From contig NZ_JAMXLH010000032.1 of the NCBI RefSeq assembly GCF_024281035.1, forward strand, positions 94,764 to 158,763: DNA of 64,000 nucleotides. Reading direction: 5' to 3'. Source of the stretch: Paraburkholderia sp. GTDB lineage: Bacteria > Pseudomonadota > Gammaproteobacteria > Burkholderiales > Burkholderiaceae. Of this stretch, positions 25,431 through 35,193 are shown one piece after another. The notes below the pieces were generated by a model. It was not told the DNA's origin and searched no databases. It saw only the letters and a program-made list of their open reading frames with translations. The position numbers and the translations under genes are program-made. Each line of letters opens with the position of its first letter. Positions within the stretch are counted from its first letter, which is position 1.

Positions 25431-26492
25431 GTGAAGCCGCAAGATTCACCGGATATTGCCCGCATCCTGTTCGTCGTCGCGATTCTCTGCGCGTTGACGA
25501 TCGGCTCGCTCTATGTGATGCGCCCGTTTATCCCCGGGCTCATCTGGGCGACGACGATCGTCGTCGCGACCTGGCCTGCGATGCTCGCCATCGAGCGCCG
25601 TTGCGGCAACCGCCGCTGGCTGGCCACCCTGGTCATGCTGCTGATCCTGCTCGTCGTGATGGTGCTGCCGCTCTACGAGGCGATCTCGACGCTCGCGCAG
25701 CACGGCAGCGAGATCATGAATGTGGTTCGCAGCCTGCCCGATTACACGCTCGCGCCGCCGCCGGACTGGGTGCGCGATGTGCCCGTCATGGGCGCGCGTA
25801 TCGCAAGCAAATGGCAGTCCCTCTCCGACGCCGGTCCCGGCGGCCTGCTCGCGCAACTCGAACCCTATGTGTCGATTGCGGCGCACTGGCTGATCACACA
25901 CGCCGCATCGGTTGGCGTATTCGTCGTTCACATGTTCGTCACCGTGATCATCACGGGCGTCCTCTACAGTCAGGGCGAACACGCGGGCGCGTACGTCGTG
26001 CGCTTCGCGGACCGCGTCTCGCCGGACCATGGCGCCGAAACGGTTCGGCTTGCGGGCGCGTCGATCCGCGCAGTCGCACTCGGTATCGTCATCACGGCGG
26101 TGATCCAGTCCGCGCTCGGCGGCATCGGATTATGGGTTGCGGGCGTGCCCGGCGCAGGCGTGCTGACCGCCGTGCTGCTGATGATGTGCCTCGCGCAGAT
26201 CGGTCCGGTGCTGCCGATGGTCGGCGGCGTCGTCTGGCTCTTCGTACACGACGCGCGCGTTGCCGCCATCTTGCTGCTCGCGTGGTACGTGGTCGTCGAA
26301 CTGGTCGATAAATTGCTGCGCCCCATGCTCATCCAGCGCGGCGTCCATCTCTCGATGCTGCTGATCCTCTCCGGCGTATTGGGCGGCATGTTCGCGTTCG
26401 GCATCGTCGGGCTCTTCATCGGTCCTGTGATTCTGGCTGTGTCGTCGACCCTGCTTTCCGAATGGATCAAGGAATCGCGCGCCACCGTCTGA
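25431..26492 (+). CDS. AI-2E family (PerM-type) membrane protein
   Basis: A 353-residue protein with about seven to eight membrane segments. It has the N-terminal pair of helices (FVVAILCALTIGSLYVM, FIPGLIWATTIVVATWP) and a C-terminal GxxxG-rich pair (LSMLLILSGVLGGMFAFGIVGLFIGPVIL). The family includes TqsA and a group of antiporters; the substrate is unknown. GTG 25431 was chosen over an upstream frame because GAGGAGGAC precedes it. It lies 237 bases before the Clp ATPase gene in the same direction. Confidence 0.87.
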   Translation: MKPQDSPDIARILFVVAILCALTIGSLYVMRPFIPGLIWATTIVVATWPAMLAIERRCGNRRWLATLVMLLILLVVMVLPLYEAISTLAQHGSEIMNVVRSLPDYTLAPPPDWVRDVPVMGARIASKWQSLSDAGPGGLLAQLEPYVSIAAHWLITHAASVGVFVVHMFVTVIITGVLYSQGEHAGAYVVRFADRVSPDHGAETVRLAGASIRAVALGIVITAVIQSALGGIGLWVAGVPGAGVLTAVLLMMCLAQIGPVLPMVGGVVWLFVHDARVAAILLLAWYVVVELVDKLLRPMLIQRGVHLSMLLILSGVLGGMFAFGIVGLFIGPVILAVSSTLLSEWIKESRATV

Positions 26493-26729
26493 GCCACTTT
26501 CCTTTACGAAACGCACCCAGCCAGCATGCGTTTGCACGCAGGCGCAAGGCTCGGCAGCCTGCCGACGCGCCGTCGCGTTCGACGTTACGATGTTGTCTGA
26601 ACGACGGAACGGCAATCGAGCGGCAATACGGCGGTAATTCCTGAAGGCTTTCGTGCGCCAGAGCGGCACGCTGTGGTGTGAGGCGAGCGGGCGGCCGTGC
26701 ATGCGGCGCGGCGCTCTCAAGGAGACGAA

Positions 26730-29399
26730 ATGGCTCAGTTCAACTGCGACATTTGCGGCGTTCGCCCGGCGACGGTGCGGGTAGCCGTGTTGCAGGACGG
26801 CAGGCGGCGCTACATCGACGTCTGCGATTATCACTACGCGCAACTCACGCGCCACCAGCGCACGCTGAGTCCACTCGAAGCGCTGTTTCGCAGCGCGCAG
26901 CAAGAAGATGCCGCGCCGCAAGGCGTCCAGCAAACGGTGGAATCCGGCGAAAGCGCCGTCGTCGAGCGTTATTTCAGCGATGTCGCGCGCGAATTGCTGC
27001 AGCGCGCGGCCGAACGCGCGGTCCAGTACGGCCGGCGTGAAGTCGATACGGAACACCTGCTCTACGAAATCGCCGGCGATGATGCGGGTGCCGCCATGCT
27101 CACGCGCCTCGGCATCGAACCCGATGACGTGCGCGCGTATATCGATGCGAACGCGCAGAAGCGCGAGCCGTTGAGTGCGGCGGATGCGGCGCGCATCGCC
27201 GTTTCGCCGCGGCTTAAAGGCGCGCTCGACCGCGCCTTTCTCGTCTCGCGCGAGCTTCGCCATGGCTACGTTGCGCCCGAGCATCTGCTGTTCGGACTCT
27301 CGCAGGTGCCGGACAGCTTCGCGGGCCATCTGCTCGGACGCTATGCCATCACGCCGCAAAAGGTGCTGGAGCAACTGGTCGAGGCCGAAGGCGATAAACA
27401 CGAACGTCCTGCCGCAAAGGGCCCCAATCCCACGCCGCATCTCGACCAGTACAGCCGCGACCTGACGGCACTCGCGAGCGAAGGCAAGCTCGATCCCGTG
27501 ATCGGCCGCTCAGTCGAGATCGAGACGGTCGTGGAGGTGCTCGCGCGGCGCCGCAAGAACAACCCGGTATTGATCGGCGAGCCCGGCGTCGGCAAAACGG
27601 CCATCGCGGAAGGCCTCGCGCAGCGCATGCTCAACGGTGACGTGCCGGAATCGCTGCGTGGGCGGCGTCTTGTCGAATTGAATGTGAACGGGTTGATCGC
27701 GGGTGCGAAATACCGCGGCGAATTCGAAGAGCGCGTGAAGCACGTCATGGACGACATTGCCGCGCAGCGCGATACGCTGGTGCTCTTTATCGACGAAGTT
27801 CACATGATCGTCGGCGCGGGTCAGGGCGGCAGCGAAGGCGGCCTCGATATCGCCAATGTCTTCAAGCCGGCGATGGCGCGCGGCGAACTGAACCTGATCG
27901 GCGCGACGACGCTTGCGGAATACCAGAAGTACATCGAAAAGGACGTCGCGCTCGAACGCCGGTTCCAGCCTGTTTTTGTCTCTGAGCCGAGCGTCGACCA
28001 GACGATCAACATCTTGCGCGGCCTGCGCGACAAGCTTGAAGTGCATCACCACGTCACGATCCGCGACGACGCGCTGGTCGCCGCCGCGGAGTTGTCGGAT
28101 CGCTTCGTGACGGGCCGCTTCCTGCCCGACAAGGCAATCGATCTCATCGATCAGGCGGCGGCGCGCGTGCATCTTTCGGCAACTTCGCGGCCCGCCGCGA
28201 TTCTCGAACTCGAATCCGAACTCGCGCAATTGCGCCGTGAGCAGGACTACGCGGCCACGCGCAAAAATTTCGAGCGCGCGCACGCGCTCGATGAGCCAAT
28301 TGCGGATTGGGAAAAGGCTTTGGCCAAAGCGACCGAGGAATGGAAGGGCCGTCTTGGCTCCGTGACCTCCGATGTCACGCCCGAGCACGTCGCCGAAATC
28401 GTTTCGAAGCTGACGGGTGTGCCCGTTACGCAGCTCACCGCCGAAGAACGCACGCGTCTGCTCGATATGGAAAAACTGCTGCATGAGCGCGTGATTGGCC
28501 AGGACCAGGCAATCGTCGCCGTCAGCGACGCGGTGCGCCGTTCGCGCGCCGGTTTGCGGCGCGGACACCGGCCGACTGCCGTGTTCCTGTTCCTTGGACC
28601 CACTGGCGTGGGCAAGACGGAACTGGCGAAGGCGCTTGTCGAGGTCGTGTTCGGCGACGAAAACGCGATCGTGCGCATCGACATGAGCGAGTATATGGAG
28701 CGCCACGCGGTGTCGCGCCTGATTGGCGCGCCGCCGGGCTATGTCGGCTACGACGAGGGCGGACAGCTCACAGAACGCGTGCGGCGCAGGCCGTATTGCG
28801 TGATCCTGCTCGACGAGATCGAGAAGGCGCACTCCGATGTTTACAACGTGTTGCTCCAGGTGTTCGACGACGGGCGGCTCACCGATGGCAAGGGCCGAGT
28901 CGTGGATTTCAGCAACACGGTGGTCATCGCGACCAGCAATCTTGGTTCGGACGTGATTTCCGGTCAGAAACGTTCGGGGCCGGGGTTTCTTTCGAGTGCC
29001 GAGGCGTCCATGCAGAACGCCGTGCTGAGCGAATTGCGCCAGCATTTCCGGCCCGAGTTTCTTAACCGCATCGACGAAACCATCGTGTTTCAGCCGCTCT
29101 CGGACGATCAACTACGCGAGATCGTGCGTCTGCAGCTGGAGCAGGTGAAGCGGATGGCGCACAGCCAGGATATCGAATTGACGTTCGACGAAAGCGTGAT
29201 CGATTACCTGGCTGCCGATGGCTACCGGCCCGAATACGGCGCCCGTGAGCTGCGCCGCCAGATTCAGCAGAGCGTCGAAAACGAACTGGCGAGAGAAATG
29301 CTCAAGGGCGCGGTGAAGGAGGGCGCGAAAGTCGTCTGCCGCTACGATGCCGCGCAGAAGCGCATGGAATTCGTTACCGCGACCGAGAGTACGGGCTAG
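26730..29399 (+). CDS. Clp/Hsp100 AAA+ ATPase with N-terminal zinc finger (ClpK/ClpG-like)
   Basis: An 889-residue double-AAA+ protein. The N-terminus has a zinc-finger pattern (CDICG ... CDYHY, residues 5-35), then two Clp-N repeats (about 90-230). AAA1 has Walker A GEPGVGKTA (about 283-291), a short ClpC-size middle domain follows, and AAA2 has GPTGVGKTE (about 624-632). AAGGAGA precedes ATG 26730. In the usual ClpP-docking loop region the sequence reads SGPGFLS rather than a clear [LIV]G[FL], so it may act as a stand-alone disaggregase. The layout recalls ClpK/ClpG heat-tolerance proteins. Assignment to that subgroup is inference. Confidence 0.9.
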   Translation: MAQFNCDICGVRPATVRVAVLQDGRRRYIDVCDYHYAQLTRHQRTLSPLEALFRSAQQEDAAPQGVQQTVESGESAVVERYFSDVARELLQRAAERAVQYGRREVDTEHLLYEIAGDDAGAAMLTRLGIEPDDVRAYIDANAQKREPLSAADAARIAVSPRLKGALDRAFLVSRELRHGYVAPEHLLFGLSQVPDSFAGHLLGRYAITPQKVLEQLVEAEGDKHERPAAKGPNPTPHLDQYSRDLTALASEGKLDPVIGRSVEIETVVEVLARRRKNNPVLIGEPGVGKTAIAEGLAQRMLNGDVPESLRGRRLVELNVNGLIAGAKYRGEFEERVKHVMDDIAAQRDTLVLFIDEVHMIVGAGQGGSEGGLDIANVFKPAMARGELNLIGATTLAEYQKYIEKDVALERRFQPVFVSEPSVDQTINILRGLRDKLEVHHHVTIRDDALVAAAELSDRFVTGRFLPDKAIDLIDQAAARVHLSATSRPAAILELESELAQLRREQDYAATRKNFERAHALDEPIADWEKALAKATEEWKGRLGSVTSDVTPEHVAEIVSKLTGVPVTQLTAEERTRLLDMEKLLHERVIGQDQAIVAVSDAVRRSRAGLRRGHRPTAVFLFLGPTGVGKTELAKALVEVVFGDENAIVRIDMSEYMERHAVSRLIGAPPGYVGYDEGGQLTERVRRRPYCVILLDEIEKAHSDVYNVLLQVFDDGRLTDGKGRVVDFSNTVVIATSNLGSDVISGQKRSGPGFLSSAEASMQNAVLSELRQHFRPEFLNRIDETIVFQPLSDDQLREIVRLQLEQVKRMAHSQDIELTFDESVIDYLAADGYRPEYGARELRRQIQQSVENELAREMLKGAVKEGAKVVCRYDAAQKRMEFVTATESTG

Positions 29400-29532
29400 G
29401 GTCTGACGGCAGGGATTGGGTGTGGTGAATAGCGGTGTGCGCACGCGCGCATATCGCCCGTTTCCGTTGCGAAACAATGGTGCCTGATCGCGCGATGGCA
29501 ATCGTATGAAAGATTTGAAATTTACCGTATTA

Positions 29533-29556
29533 CGTTAGATTATCGATAATCTAACG
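29533..29556. repeat. 24-bp perfect palindrome between convergent genes
   Basis: CGTTAGATTATC is followed directly by its own reverse complement, giving a 24-bp perfect dyad with no spacer. It is very AT-rich in a GC-rich genome and lies between the 3' ends of the Clp ATPase and the aryl-CoA ligase. With no loop and no U-tract it does not look like a normal terminator. It could be a protein-binding site or a cruciform element. Confidence 0.85.
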
Positions 29557-29623
29557 CCAGTTCCGATCGGAAATCGGGAAAATAATCGGCACGCAGGCGG
29601 GCACGGAAAATCCCGCCTGAGCG

Positions 29624-31261
29624 TCACATCGCTCGCAGCACGGCGCGCTTGAGCTTGCCGGTTTCCGTCCGCGGCAGCGCATCGATAAAGACAACGATGC
29701 GCGGATACTTGTACGCCGCCACGGCATTTTTCACGAACTGCTGCAATTCGCCCACCATCCCAGCGTCGCCCTGGAAGCCTGGACGCAGCACGACAAACGC
29801 CTTCACCACCTGGCCTCGCAGTTCGTCGGGTGCCCCAACGACGCCGCATTCCGCCACGGCTGGATGCTGCAAGAGCACCGTCTCGACTTCCGGACCGGCA
29901 ATGTTGTAGCCGGATGAGACGATCATGTCGTCGGCGCGCGCCTGATAGAACACGTAACCGTCCGCGTCGATCGAAACGGCGTCGCCCGGAAGATTCCAGC
30001 CGTCGCGCACGAATTTCATCTGCCGCTCGTCGGCCAGATAACGGCAGCCGGTCGGCCCGCGCACCGCCAGATGCCCTGTGACGCCGGGCGCGACTGGCTG
30101 GAGCGCGTCGTCCAGCGCCTGCACGACATACCCCGGCACCGCGCGCCCGATCGATCCGGCGCGCACATCGGCTCCTGCGGAAGAGACGAAGATATGGATC
30201 ATCTCCGTGCCACCGATCCCGTCGATCATTTCGATGCCCGTCGCGTCGCGCCAAAGATCGCGCGTCGTCGGTGGCAGCGCTTCGCCAGCCGAAACCGTCT
30301 TGCGCAGGCTGGAAAGGTCGTGCTCTTTCGCGAGCGGCGCCATCTGCCGGTAGAACGTGGGCGCAGTGAACATGATCGTTGCGCGAAAGCGTTCGACGAG
30401 TTGCAGCAACAGCGCAGGAGTGAGCTTTTCGACCAGCACTGTCGAGGCCCCGACGCGCAGCGGGAAGCACAACAGTCCACCGAGACCGAACGTGAACGCG
30501 AGCGGCGGTGTGCCGCAAAACACGTCCTCGGCGCCAGGCTTGAGCACATGGCGCGGGAACAGGTCGCACATCGCCAGCACGTCGCGATGGAAATGCATGC
30601 AGCCCTTCGGCGTGCCGGTCGTGCCGCTCGTGAAGGCGATCAGGCACACGTCGTCGATCGCGGTATCGCACGCCGTAAAGGTCGCTGGTTTGCCGTTCGC
30701 GAGCGATTCCAGACTCTCCGGTGCGTCGTCGTGGAAATAGCGCACCTGTTTCAGATCCGCGCAGAAGAACGCATCGGCAGGATCCGTGCAGTGCGACAGT
30801 TCGCCCGCGAGCCGCACGTCACACAGCGCCGCGCCAATCTGAGCTTTATCGATGATCTGCTTGAGTTCTTTCGCGCGCAAAAGCGGCATGGTCGGCACGA
30901 CCACGAGCCCCGCCTTGAGCGCCGCGAGCATGGCTACGGCCATTTGCAGCGTATTCGGGCCGTGCAGCAACACGCGATTGCCCGGCTGCAATCGCATATC
31001 CTCGGTCAGCACATGCGCGCTCCGGTCGACCAGCGCGCGCAATTCAGCATAGCTCGTGGCATGCGGTGCGCCGTCGACATCGGACCAGATGGCTGGCTGG
31101 TCGCCACGGCCAGCTTCGATGGTGCGGTCGAGCAACTCCGCCGCGCAGTTCAGGCGCGCCGGATACGCGACATCGGGATTGTCCAGCAGCAGCGCGGGCC
31201 ATTGCGATTCGGGCGGCAAATGATCGCGCGCGAAGGAATCGACGTGGGCAGTAGGGTGCAT
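29624..31261 (-). CDS. abmG: 2-aminobenzoate (benzoate-type) CoA ligase
   Basis: A 545-residue adenylate-forming ligase. It has the P-loop-like AFTSGTTGTPKG, the GGTEM motif and the C-terminal catalytic Lys in RTETGKLKR. The sequence is of the benzoate/2-aminobenzoate-CoA ligase type and would activate an aromatic acid to its CoA thioester with ATP. It is the last gene of the minus-strand operon whose first gene is the fused monooxygenase/reductase, which makes 2-aminobenzoate the best substrate guess. GGAGA precedes ATG 31261. The abm symbol follows the Azoarcus evansii pathway. Confidence 0.82.
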   Translation of the reverse strand: MHPTAHVDSFARDHLPPESQWPALLLDNPDVAYPARLNCAAELLDRTIEAGRGDQPAIWSDVDGAPHATSYAELRALVDRSAHVLTEDMRLQPGNRVLLHGPNTLQMAVAMLAALKAGLVVVPTMPLLRAKELKQIIDKAQIGAALCDVRLAGELSHCTDPADAFFCADLKQVRYFHDDAPESLESLANGKPATFTACDTAIDDVCLIAFTSGTTGTPKGCMHFHRDVLAMCDLFPRHVLKPGAEDVFCGTPPLAFTFGLGGLLCFPLRVGASTVLVEKLTPALLLQLVERFRATIMFTAPTFYRQMAPLAKEHDLSSLRKTVSAGEALPPTTRDLWRDATGIEMIDGIGGTEMIHIFVSSAGADVRAGSIGRAVPGYVVQALDDALQPVAPGVTGHLAVRGPTGCRYLADERQMKFVRDGWNLPGDAVSIDADGYVFYQARADDMIVSSGYNIAGPEVETVLLQHPAVAECGVVGAPDELRGQVVKAFVVLRPGFQGDAGMVGELQQFVKNAVAAYKYPRIVVFIDALPRTETGKLKRAVLRAM

Positions 31262-31315
31262 AACGTCTCCGTTCAATGTTCTCGAGCTGTCTGCCGCAGC
31301 TTTGCTGTGACTCGA

Positions 31316-31726
31316 TCAGGCCGCGCGCGCGCGCTCGGGAATGACGGCCGTGGCTTCGATTTCCACCTTCGCGTCATCTTCGATCAACGCGACGACCTGA
31401 ACCGCACTCATGGCAATGTCATAGTCGCCGATCAGTTCACGAAACGCCGCACCGATCGCTTTAAGCGAGGCCAGATACTCGCGCTTGTCGGTGACGTACC
31501 ACGTCATGCGGACGAGATGTTCAGGCTTGCCTCCGGCGGCTTCGAGCACCGCAACGACGTTGCGCAGCGCCTGCACGGCCTGCGCGCTGAATTCGCGGCT
31601 CGTGAAGCACGCGTTCTCGTCCCAGCCGATCTGACCGGCGATATAGACCTGCGTGCCGCTCGCGGCGACGCCGTTTGCGTAGCCGCGCGGCTTGACCCAG
31701 CCTGCGGGCAGAAGGGCTTTTTTCAT
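31316..31726 (-). CDS. RidA-family (YjgF/YER057c/UK114) protein
   Basis: A 136-residue RidA-type protein ([10 protein letters not shown] ... [28 protein letters not shown] ... [21 protein letters not shown]). RidA proteins form trimers and hydrolyse reactive enamines and imines; the usual catalytic Arg region is occupied by [17 protein letters not shown], so it belongs to a subgroup. It lies between the acyl-CoA dehydrogenase and ligase genes of the aminobenzoate operon, where it might hydrolyse an enamine intermediate (inference). ATG 31726 is chosen by homology of the N-terminus; no strong ribosome site is seen. Confidence 0.85.
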   Translation of the reverse strand: MKKALLPAGWVKPRGYANGVAASGTQVYIAGQIGWDENACFTSREFSAQAVQALRNVVAVLEAAGGKPEHLVRMTWYVTDKREYLASLKAIGAAFRELIGDYDIAMSAVQVVALIEDDAKVEIEATAVIPERARAA

Positions 31727-31769
31727 GTGTCGTTCGATTCGGTGAGTGACATAGTGGGTTGCAGATGCA

Positions 31770-32963
31770 TCACGCTTGCGCCGCCGCGTGTTCCTTGAGC
31801 AGATCGCGCCCAACGATCAGTTGCTGCACTTCCGTCGCGCCTTCGTAGATGCGCAACGCGCGGATCTCGCGATAGAGCGTCTCAACGGTCGTGCCGCTTT
31901 GCACGCCCATGCCGCCCCAAAGCTGGACGGCCGCATCGATCACCTGTTGCGCGCCCTCGCTGGCGTGCCATTTCGCCATCGCCGCTTCGCGCGTGACGTT
32001 CTCGCCCTGATCGCGCAGCCAGGCCGCGCGATAGACGAGCAGGGCGCTGCTGTCGATCGTCAGCGCCATCTGCGCCAGCTTCGCCTGCGTCAACTGAAAA
32101 TCGCCGAGCGTTTGCTCGAACATCTTGCGCGACGCAGCACGCGCAAGCCCTTCGGCCATGGCGCGGCGCGCAAAACCCAGCGATGCCGCAGCAACCGAAG
32201 TGCGGAAGATATCGAGCGTGCGCATGGCGATCTTGAAGCCTTCGCCGGGTACACCGAGCATCTGGCCGCGCTTCACGCGCGCACCGGCGAAACGCAGGCG
32301 CGCAAGCGGATGCGGCGCAATCACGTCGATGCGTTCTGCAATCTCGAGCCCCGGCGTATCGGCATCGACGATAAACGCGCTGATGCCGCGCGAGCCCGGC
32401 GCTTCGCCGGTGCGTGCGAACACAACATAAAAGTCGGCGATGCCGCCGTTCGAGATCCACGTTTTCTCGCCGTCGAGCACGTAGTCTTCGCCCTCCGCGC
32501 GTGCCGCGAGCGTCATGGCGCCCACGTCCGAGCCCGCTTCCGGTTCCGAAAGTGCGAACGCGGCGAGCGCTTCGCCGCGCGCGACACGCGGCAGATAGCG
32601 CGATTTCTGCTCGTGGTTGCCCGCGAGCGAGATGGCGCCGGAGCCGAGCCCTTGCATCGCGAGCGCGAAATCCGCGAGACCGGCGTGCTTCGCGAGCGTC
32701 TCGCGCAGCAGGCACACGGCGCGCGTGTCGATCGTGTCGCCGTGGCCGCCGTATGCGGTGCCGCCCACGCCGTAGCGCAGCCAGCCGCCATCGCCGAGCT
32801 TGCGCACGAGTGCGCGACAGGTGGCGTCGATGTCGTCGTGCGGCACGTGGGCGAGATGTTTTCGCGCCCACATTTCGATGCCCGTGGCGAGCACGCGATG
32901 GCGGTCCTCGAAGAACGGCCAGGCGAGTGCGTCGTGAAGATCGATTGCAGCGGCTGCGTTCAA
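31770..32963 (-). CDS. acyl-CoA dehydrogenase
   Basis: A 397-residue flavoprotein dehydrogenase. It has FAD/substrate motifs [15 protein letters not shown] and [15 protein letters not shown] and the C-terminal catalytic region [20 protein letters not shown] containing the conserved Glu. It would oxidise a CoA-thioester intermediate in the beta-oxidation-like lower part of the pathway. The best start is TTG 32963, preceded by GAGGGAGA and only one base after the hydratase stop, so the two genes are coupled. It is the fifth gene of the operon. Confidence 0.88.
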   Translation of the reverse strand: MNAAAAIDLHDALAWPFFEDRHRVLATGIEMWARKHLAHVPHDDIDATCRALVRKLGDGGWLRYGVGGTAYGGHGDTIDTRAVCLLRETLAKHAGLADFALAMQGLGSGAISLAGNHEQKSRYLPRVARGEALAAFALSEPEAGSDVGAMTLAARAEGEDYVLDGEKTWISNGGIADFYVVFARTGEAPGSRGISAFIVDADTPGLEIAERIDVIAPHPLARLRFAGARVKRGQMLGVPGEGFKIAMRTLDIFRTSVAAASLGFARRAMAEGLARAASRKMFEQTLGDFQLTQAKLAQMALTIDSSALLVYRAAWLRDQGENVTREAAMAKWHASEGAQQVIDAAVQLWGGMGVQSGTTVETLYREIRALRIYEGATEVQQLIVGRDLLKEHAAAQA

Positions 32964-32964
32964 A

Positions 32965-33822
32965 TCAGTCTCCCTCGAAAACCGGACGGGTCTTTGCCGC
33001 GAACGCCTCGTAGGCGCGGCCGAAATCGCGCGTCGCCATGCAGATGGCCTGCGCCTGCGCTTCCGATTCGATCGCTTCGTCGATGCTCATGGTCCATTCC
33101 TGGTGCAGCATCGTCTTGGTGATGCCGTGTGCGAAGGTCGGACCCGCGGCGAGATCGGCAGCGAGTTGCTGTGCATCGGCGAGCAATGTGTCCGGGTCGC
33201 ACAGACGGTTGTAGAAGCCCCACGCCATGCCTTCGTCGCCGCTCGCGGAGCGGCCCGTGTACAGCAGTTCGGCGGCGCGTCCCTGGCCGATAATGCGCGG
33301 CAGGATCGCGCACGCCCCCATATCGCAGCCCGCAAGACCCACGCGCGTAAAGAGGAATGCAAGCTTGCTGCGAACCGTCGCGTAACGCAGGTCGGAGGCC
33401 ATCGCGAGGATCGCGCCCGCGCCCGCACAGACGCCGTCGACCGCAGCGATGACCGGCTGCGGACAATGACGCATGGCCTTGACGAGATCGCCGGTCATGC
33501 GCGTGAACATCAGCAGTTCGGGCATCGGCAGATCGATGAGCGGCGCGATGATGTCATGCACGTCGCCGCCCGAGCAGAAGTTGCCGCCCGCGCCATACAG
33601 CACGACGGTTTTGATGTCGGTGGCGTAGGCGAGCTGGCGAAAGAGGTCGCGCAACTCGGCATACGATTCGAACGTGAGCGGATTCTTGCGCTCAGGGCGA
33701 TTGAGCGTGATGGTCGCGACGCGGCCTTCGACCGACCAGCCGAAGTGTTGCGCGCGGTAGCCGGCCAGCGTGACGCGATTGCCCGCGAAAAGCGCGCCGG
33801 CGTCGGAACGTGTTGTCGTCAA
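32965..33822 (-). CDS. enoyl-CoA hydratase/isomerase family protein
   Basis: A 285-residue crotonase-fold protein with oxyanion-hole segments [15 protein letters not shown] and [17 protein letters not shown]. It probably hydrates or opens a ring-derived enoyl-CoA in the aminobenzoyl-CoA pathway. The start appears to be TTG 33822, with AGGAGA seven bases upstream; no ATG or GTG fits as well. A longer open frame up to 34065 runs antisense-like over the MarR gene and is not real. It follows the MarR gene after 37 bases. Confidence 0.87.
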   Translation of the reverse strand: MTTTRSDAGALFAGNRVTLAGYRAQHFGWSVEGRVATITLNRPERKNPLTFESYAELRDLFRQLAYATDIKTVVLYGAGGNFCSGGDVHDIIAPLIDLPMPELLMFTRMTGDLVKAMRHCPQPVIAAVDGVCAGAGAILAMASDLRYATVRSKLAFLFTRVGLAGCDMGACAILPRIIGQGRAAELLYTGRSASGDEGMAWGFYNRLCDPDTLLADAQQLAADLAAGPTFAHGITKTMLHQEWTMSIDEAIESEAQAQAICMATRDFGRAYEAFAAKTRPVFEGD

Positions 33823-33859
33823 GATATGTCTCCTGTGATGCCTGTTCTCCAGCAGCGGT

Positions 33860-34411
33860 TCAGTCTTGCTGGCTGTCGCGCAGATGCTGCTTGAGCTCGC
33901 CGAGGCGCTCGTGCATTTCCGACTTGTCGTCGAGTGACAGGCCGCCGAACATCTCGACCACCCATTGCTCGTGCGCAACGGCCATGCGATCGAACAACGC
34001 GCGGCCTGCGGGTGTGAGGCGCACCGCGATCGAGCGGCGGTCGCCGGGATCGACATCGCGCACAACCAGGCCTTCTTTTTCGAGTTGATCGGTAATGCCC
34101 GTGACGTTGCCGCCCGTGACCATCATGCGGCGCGACAGCTCGGTCATGCGCAGCCCCTCTGGATGGCGTTCGAGCTGCGCCATGAGGTCGAAGCGCGGCA
34201 GTGTCGTGTCGAACTCGATGCGCAGGCGGCGGCGCAGTTCGGTCTGCACGAGATTTGTCGTGGTGAGCAGGCGTAACCACAGACGCAGGCCCATATGGCT
34301 GTCCGCGCCCGTGCTCATCTCCATGTCGACGACGTTATCGGCCGGCATCGCAACACCTTTGCGCGGCGTCTTTGCGGCGGACGTCTTGCGGGAGGACGCG
34401 GGCGAGGTCAT
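33860..34411 (-). CDS. MarR-family transcriptional regulator
   Basis: A 183-residue MarR protein. The winged helix runs through [26 protein letters not shown] and [39 protein letters not shown]. An N-terminal 25-residue Ser/Lys-rich extension is atypical. ATG 34411 overlaps the stop of the SDR gene (ATGA) and has GGAGAA upstream. It is the third gene of the aminobenzoate operon, so it probably represses its own operon with the CoA-thioester or acid as inducer. The candidate operator is the dyad at 37605-37624. Confidence 0.92.
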   Translation of the reverse strand: MTSPASSRKTSAAKTPRKGVAMPADNVVDMEMSTGADSHMGLRLWLRLLTTTNLVQTELRRRLRIEFDTTLPRFDLMAQLERHPEGLRMTELSRRMMVTGGNVTGITDQLEKEGLVVRDVDPGDRRSIAVRLTPAGRALFDRMAVAHEQWVVEMFGGLSLDDKSEMHERLGELKQHLRDSQQD

Positions 34412-35193
34412 GTGATTTCTCCACCAGAAACAGATAGGGACTGCCCGGTGATCGCGGACGAACCGGGCGCGCAGAGCCACAGCACCGCGTTGGCGACCTC
34501 GTCGGGCGTGACGAAACGCTGCTGCGGGTTGTGGCGCACGAGGATGCTGCGTGCTTCGGCGATGCTGCGCGATGTTTTACGCGCGATCTGCTCGAGCGAT
34601 GCATCGAGAAGCTCGGTTTCCGTGTAGCCCGGACACACCGCGTTGACGGTCACGCCCTGCGTGGCGACTTCGAGCGCGAGCGCGCGCGTCATGCCGATTA
34701 CGCCGTGTTTCGAGGCGCAATATGCAGCCACATAGGGATAACCGACCTGACCCGCTGTACTCGCAACGTTGACGATGCGCCCTTGTTTTTGTGCGAGCAT
34801 GCCGGGCAGCACGGCGCGCGCGCAGAGGAACGTGCCGGTCAGATTCACGTCGAGCATGCGTCGCCACAGCGACAGATCGGTTTGCACGAACGGCGCAGCC
34901 TGCGCCTGGCCCGCGTTATTGACGAGAACGTCGACGGTGCCGAAGCCTTCGGCTGCATGCGCAAAGGCGGCGTCGACAGCGGTTTCGTCGCTGACGTCGA
35001 CGCTCACGCACGCCACGTTTTCGCCGCCGCCGAGCGTCACACGCCGGCTTTCGAGGCGCGCACCGTCGCGGCCCATGAGTGTGACGCGCGCGCCCGCGCG
35101 CAGCAGGGCAGCCGCGGTTGCCGCACCGATGCCGCTGCCGCCGCCCGTCACGACGGCGTGACGGCCAGAGAGAGATTGCGCTGTTGTGTTCAT
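34408..35193 (-). CDS. SDR-family dehydrogenase of the aminobenzoate operon
   Basis: A 261-residue short-chain dehydrogenase with the cofactor loop [18 protein letters not shown] and a full Ser-Tyr-Lys set (NVASTAGQ ... AYCASKHG). It likely acts as the hydroxyacyl-CoA dehydrogenase of the beta-oxidation-like steps. ATG 35193 overlaps the stop of the preceding monooxygenase gene (ATGA) and has AAGGAG upstream. It also overlaps the MarR start downstream, so translation of the first three genes is coupled. Confidence 0.88.
   Translation of the reverse strand: MNTTAQSLSGRHAVVTGGGSGIGAATAAALLRAGARVTLMGRDGARLESRRVTLGGGENVACVSVDVSDETAVDAAFAHAAEGFGTVDVLVNNAGQAQAAPFVQTDLSLWRRMLDVNLTGTFLCARAVLPGMLAQKQGRIVNVASTAGQVGYPYVAAYCASKHGVIGMTRALALEVATQGVTVNAVCPGYTETELLDASLEQIARKTSRSIAEARSILVRHNPQQRFVTPDEVANAVLWLCAPGSSAITGQSLSVSGGEIT

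Noticed and set aside
30071..31798. 575-codon plus-strand frame opposite the CoA ligase
   Set aside because: It is Arg/His/Gln-rich, antisense to a clear AMP-binding enzyme, and lacks a ribosome site.
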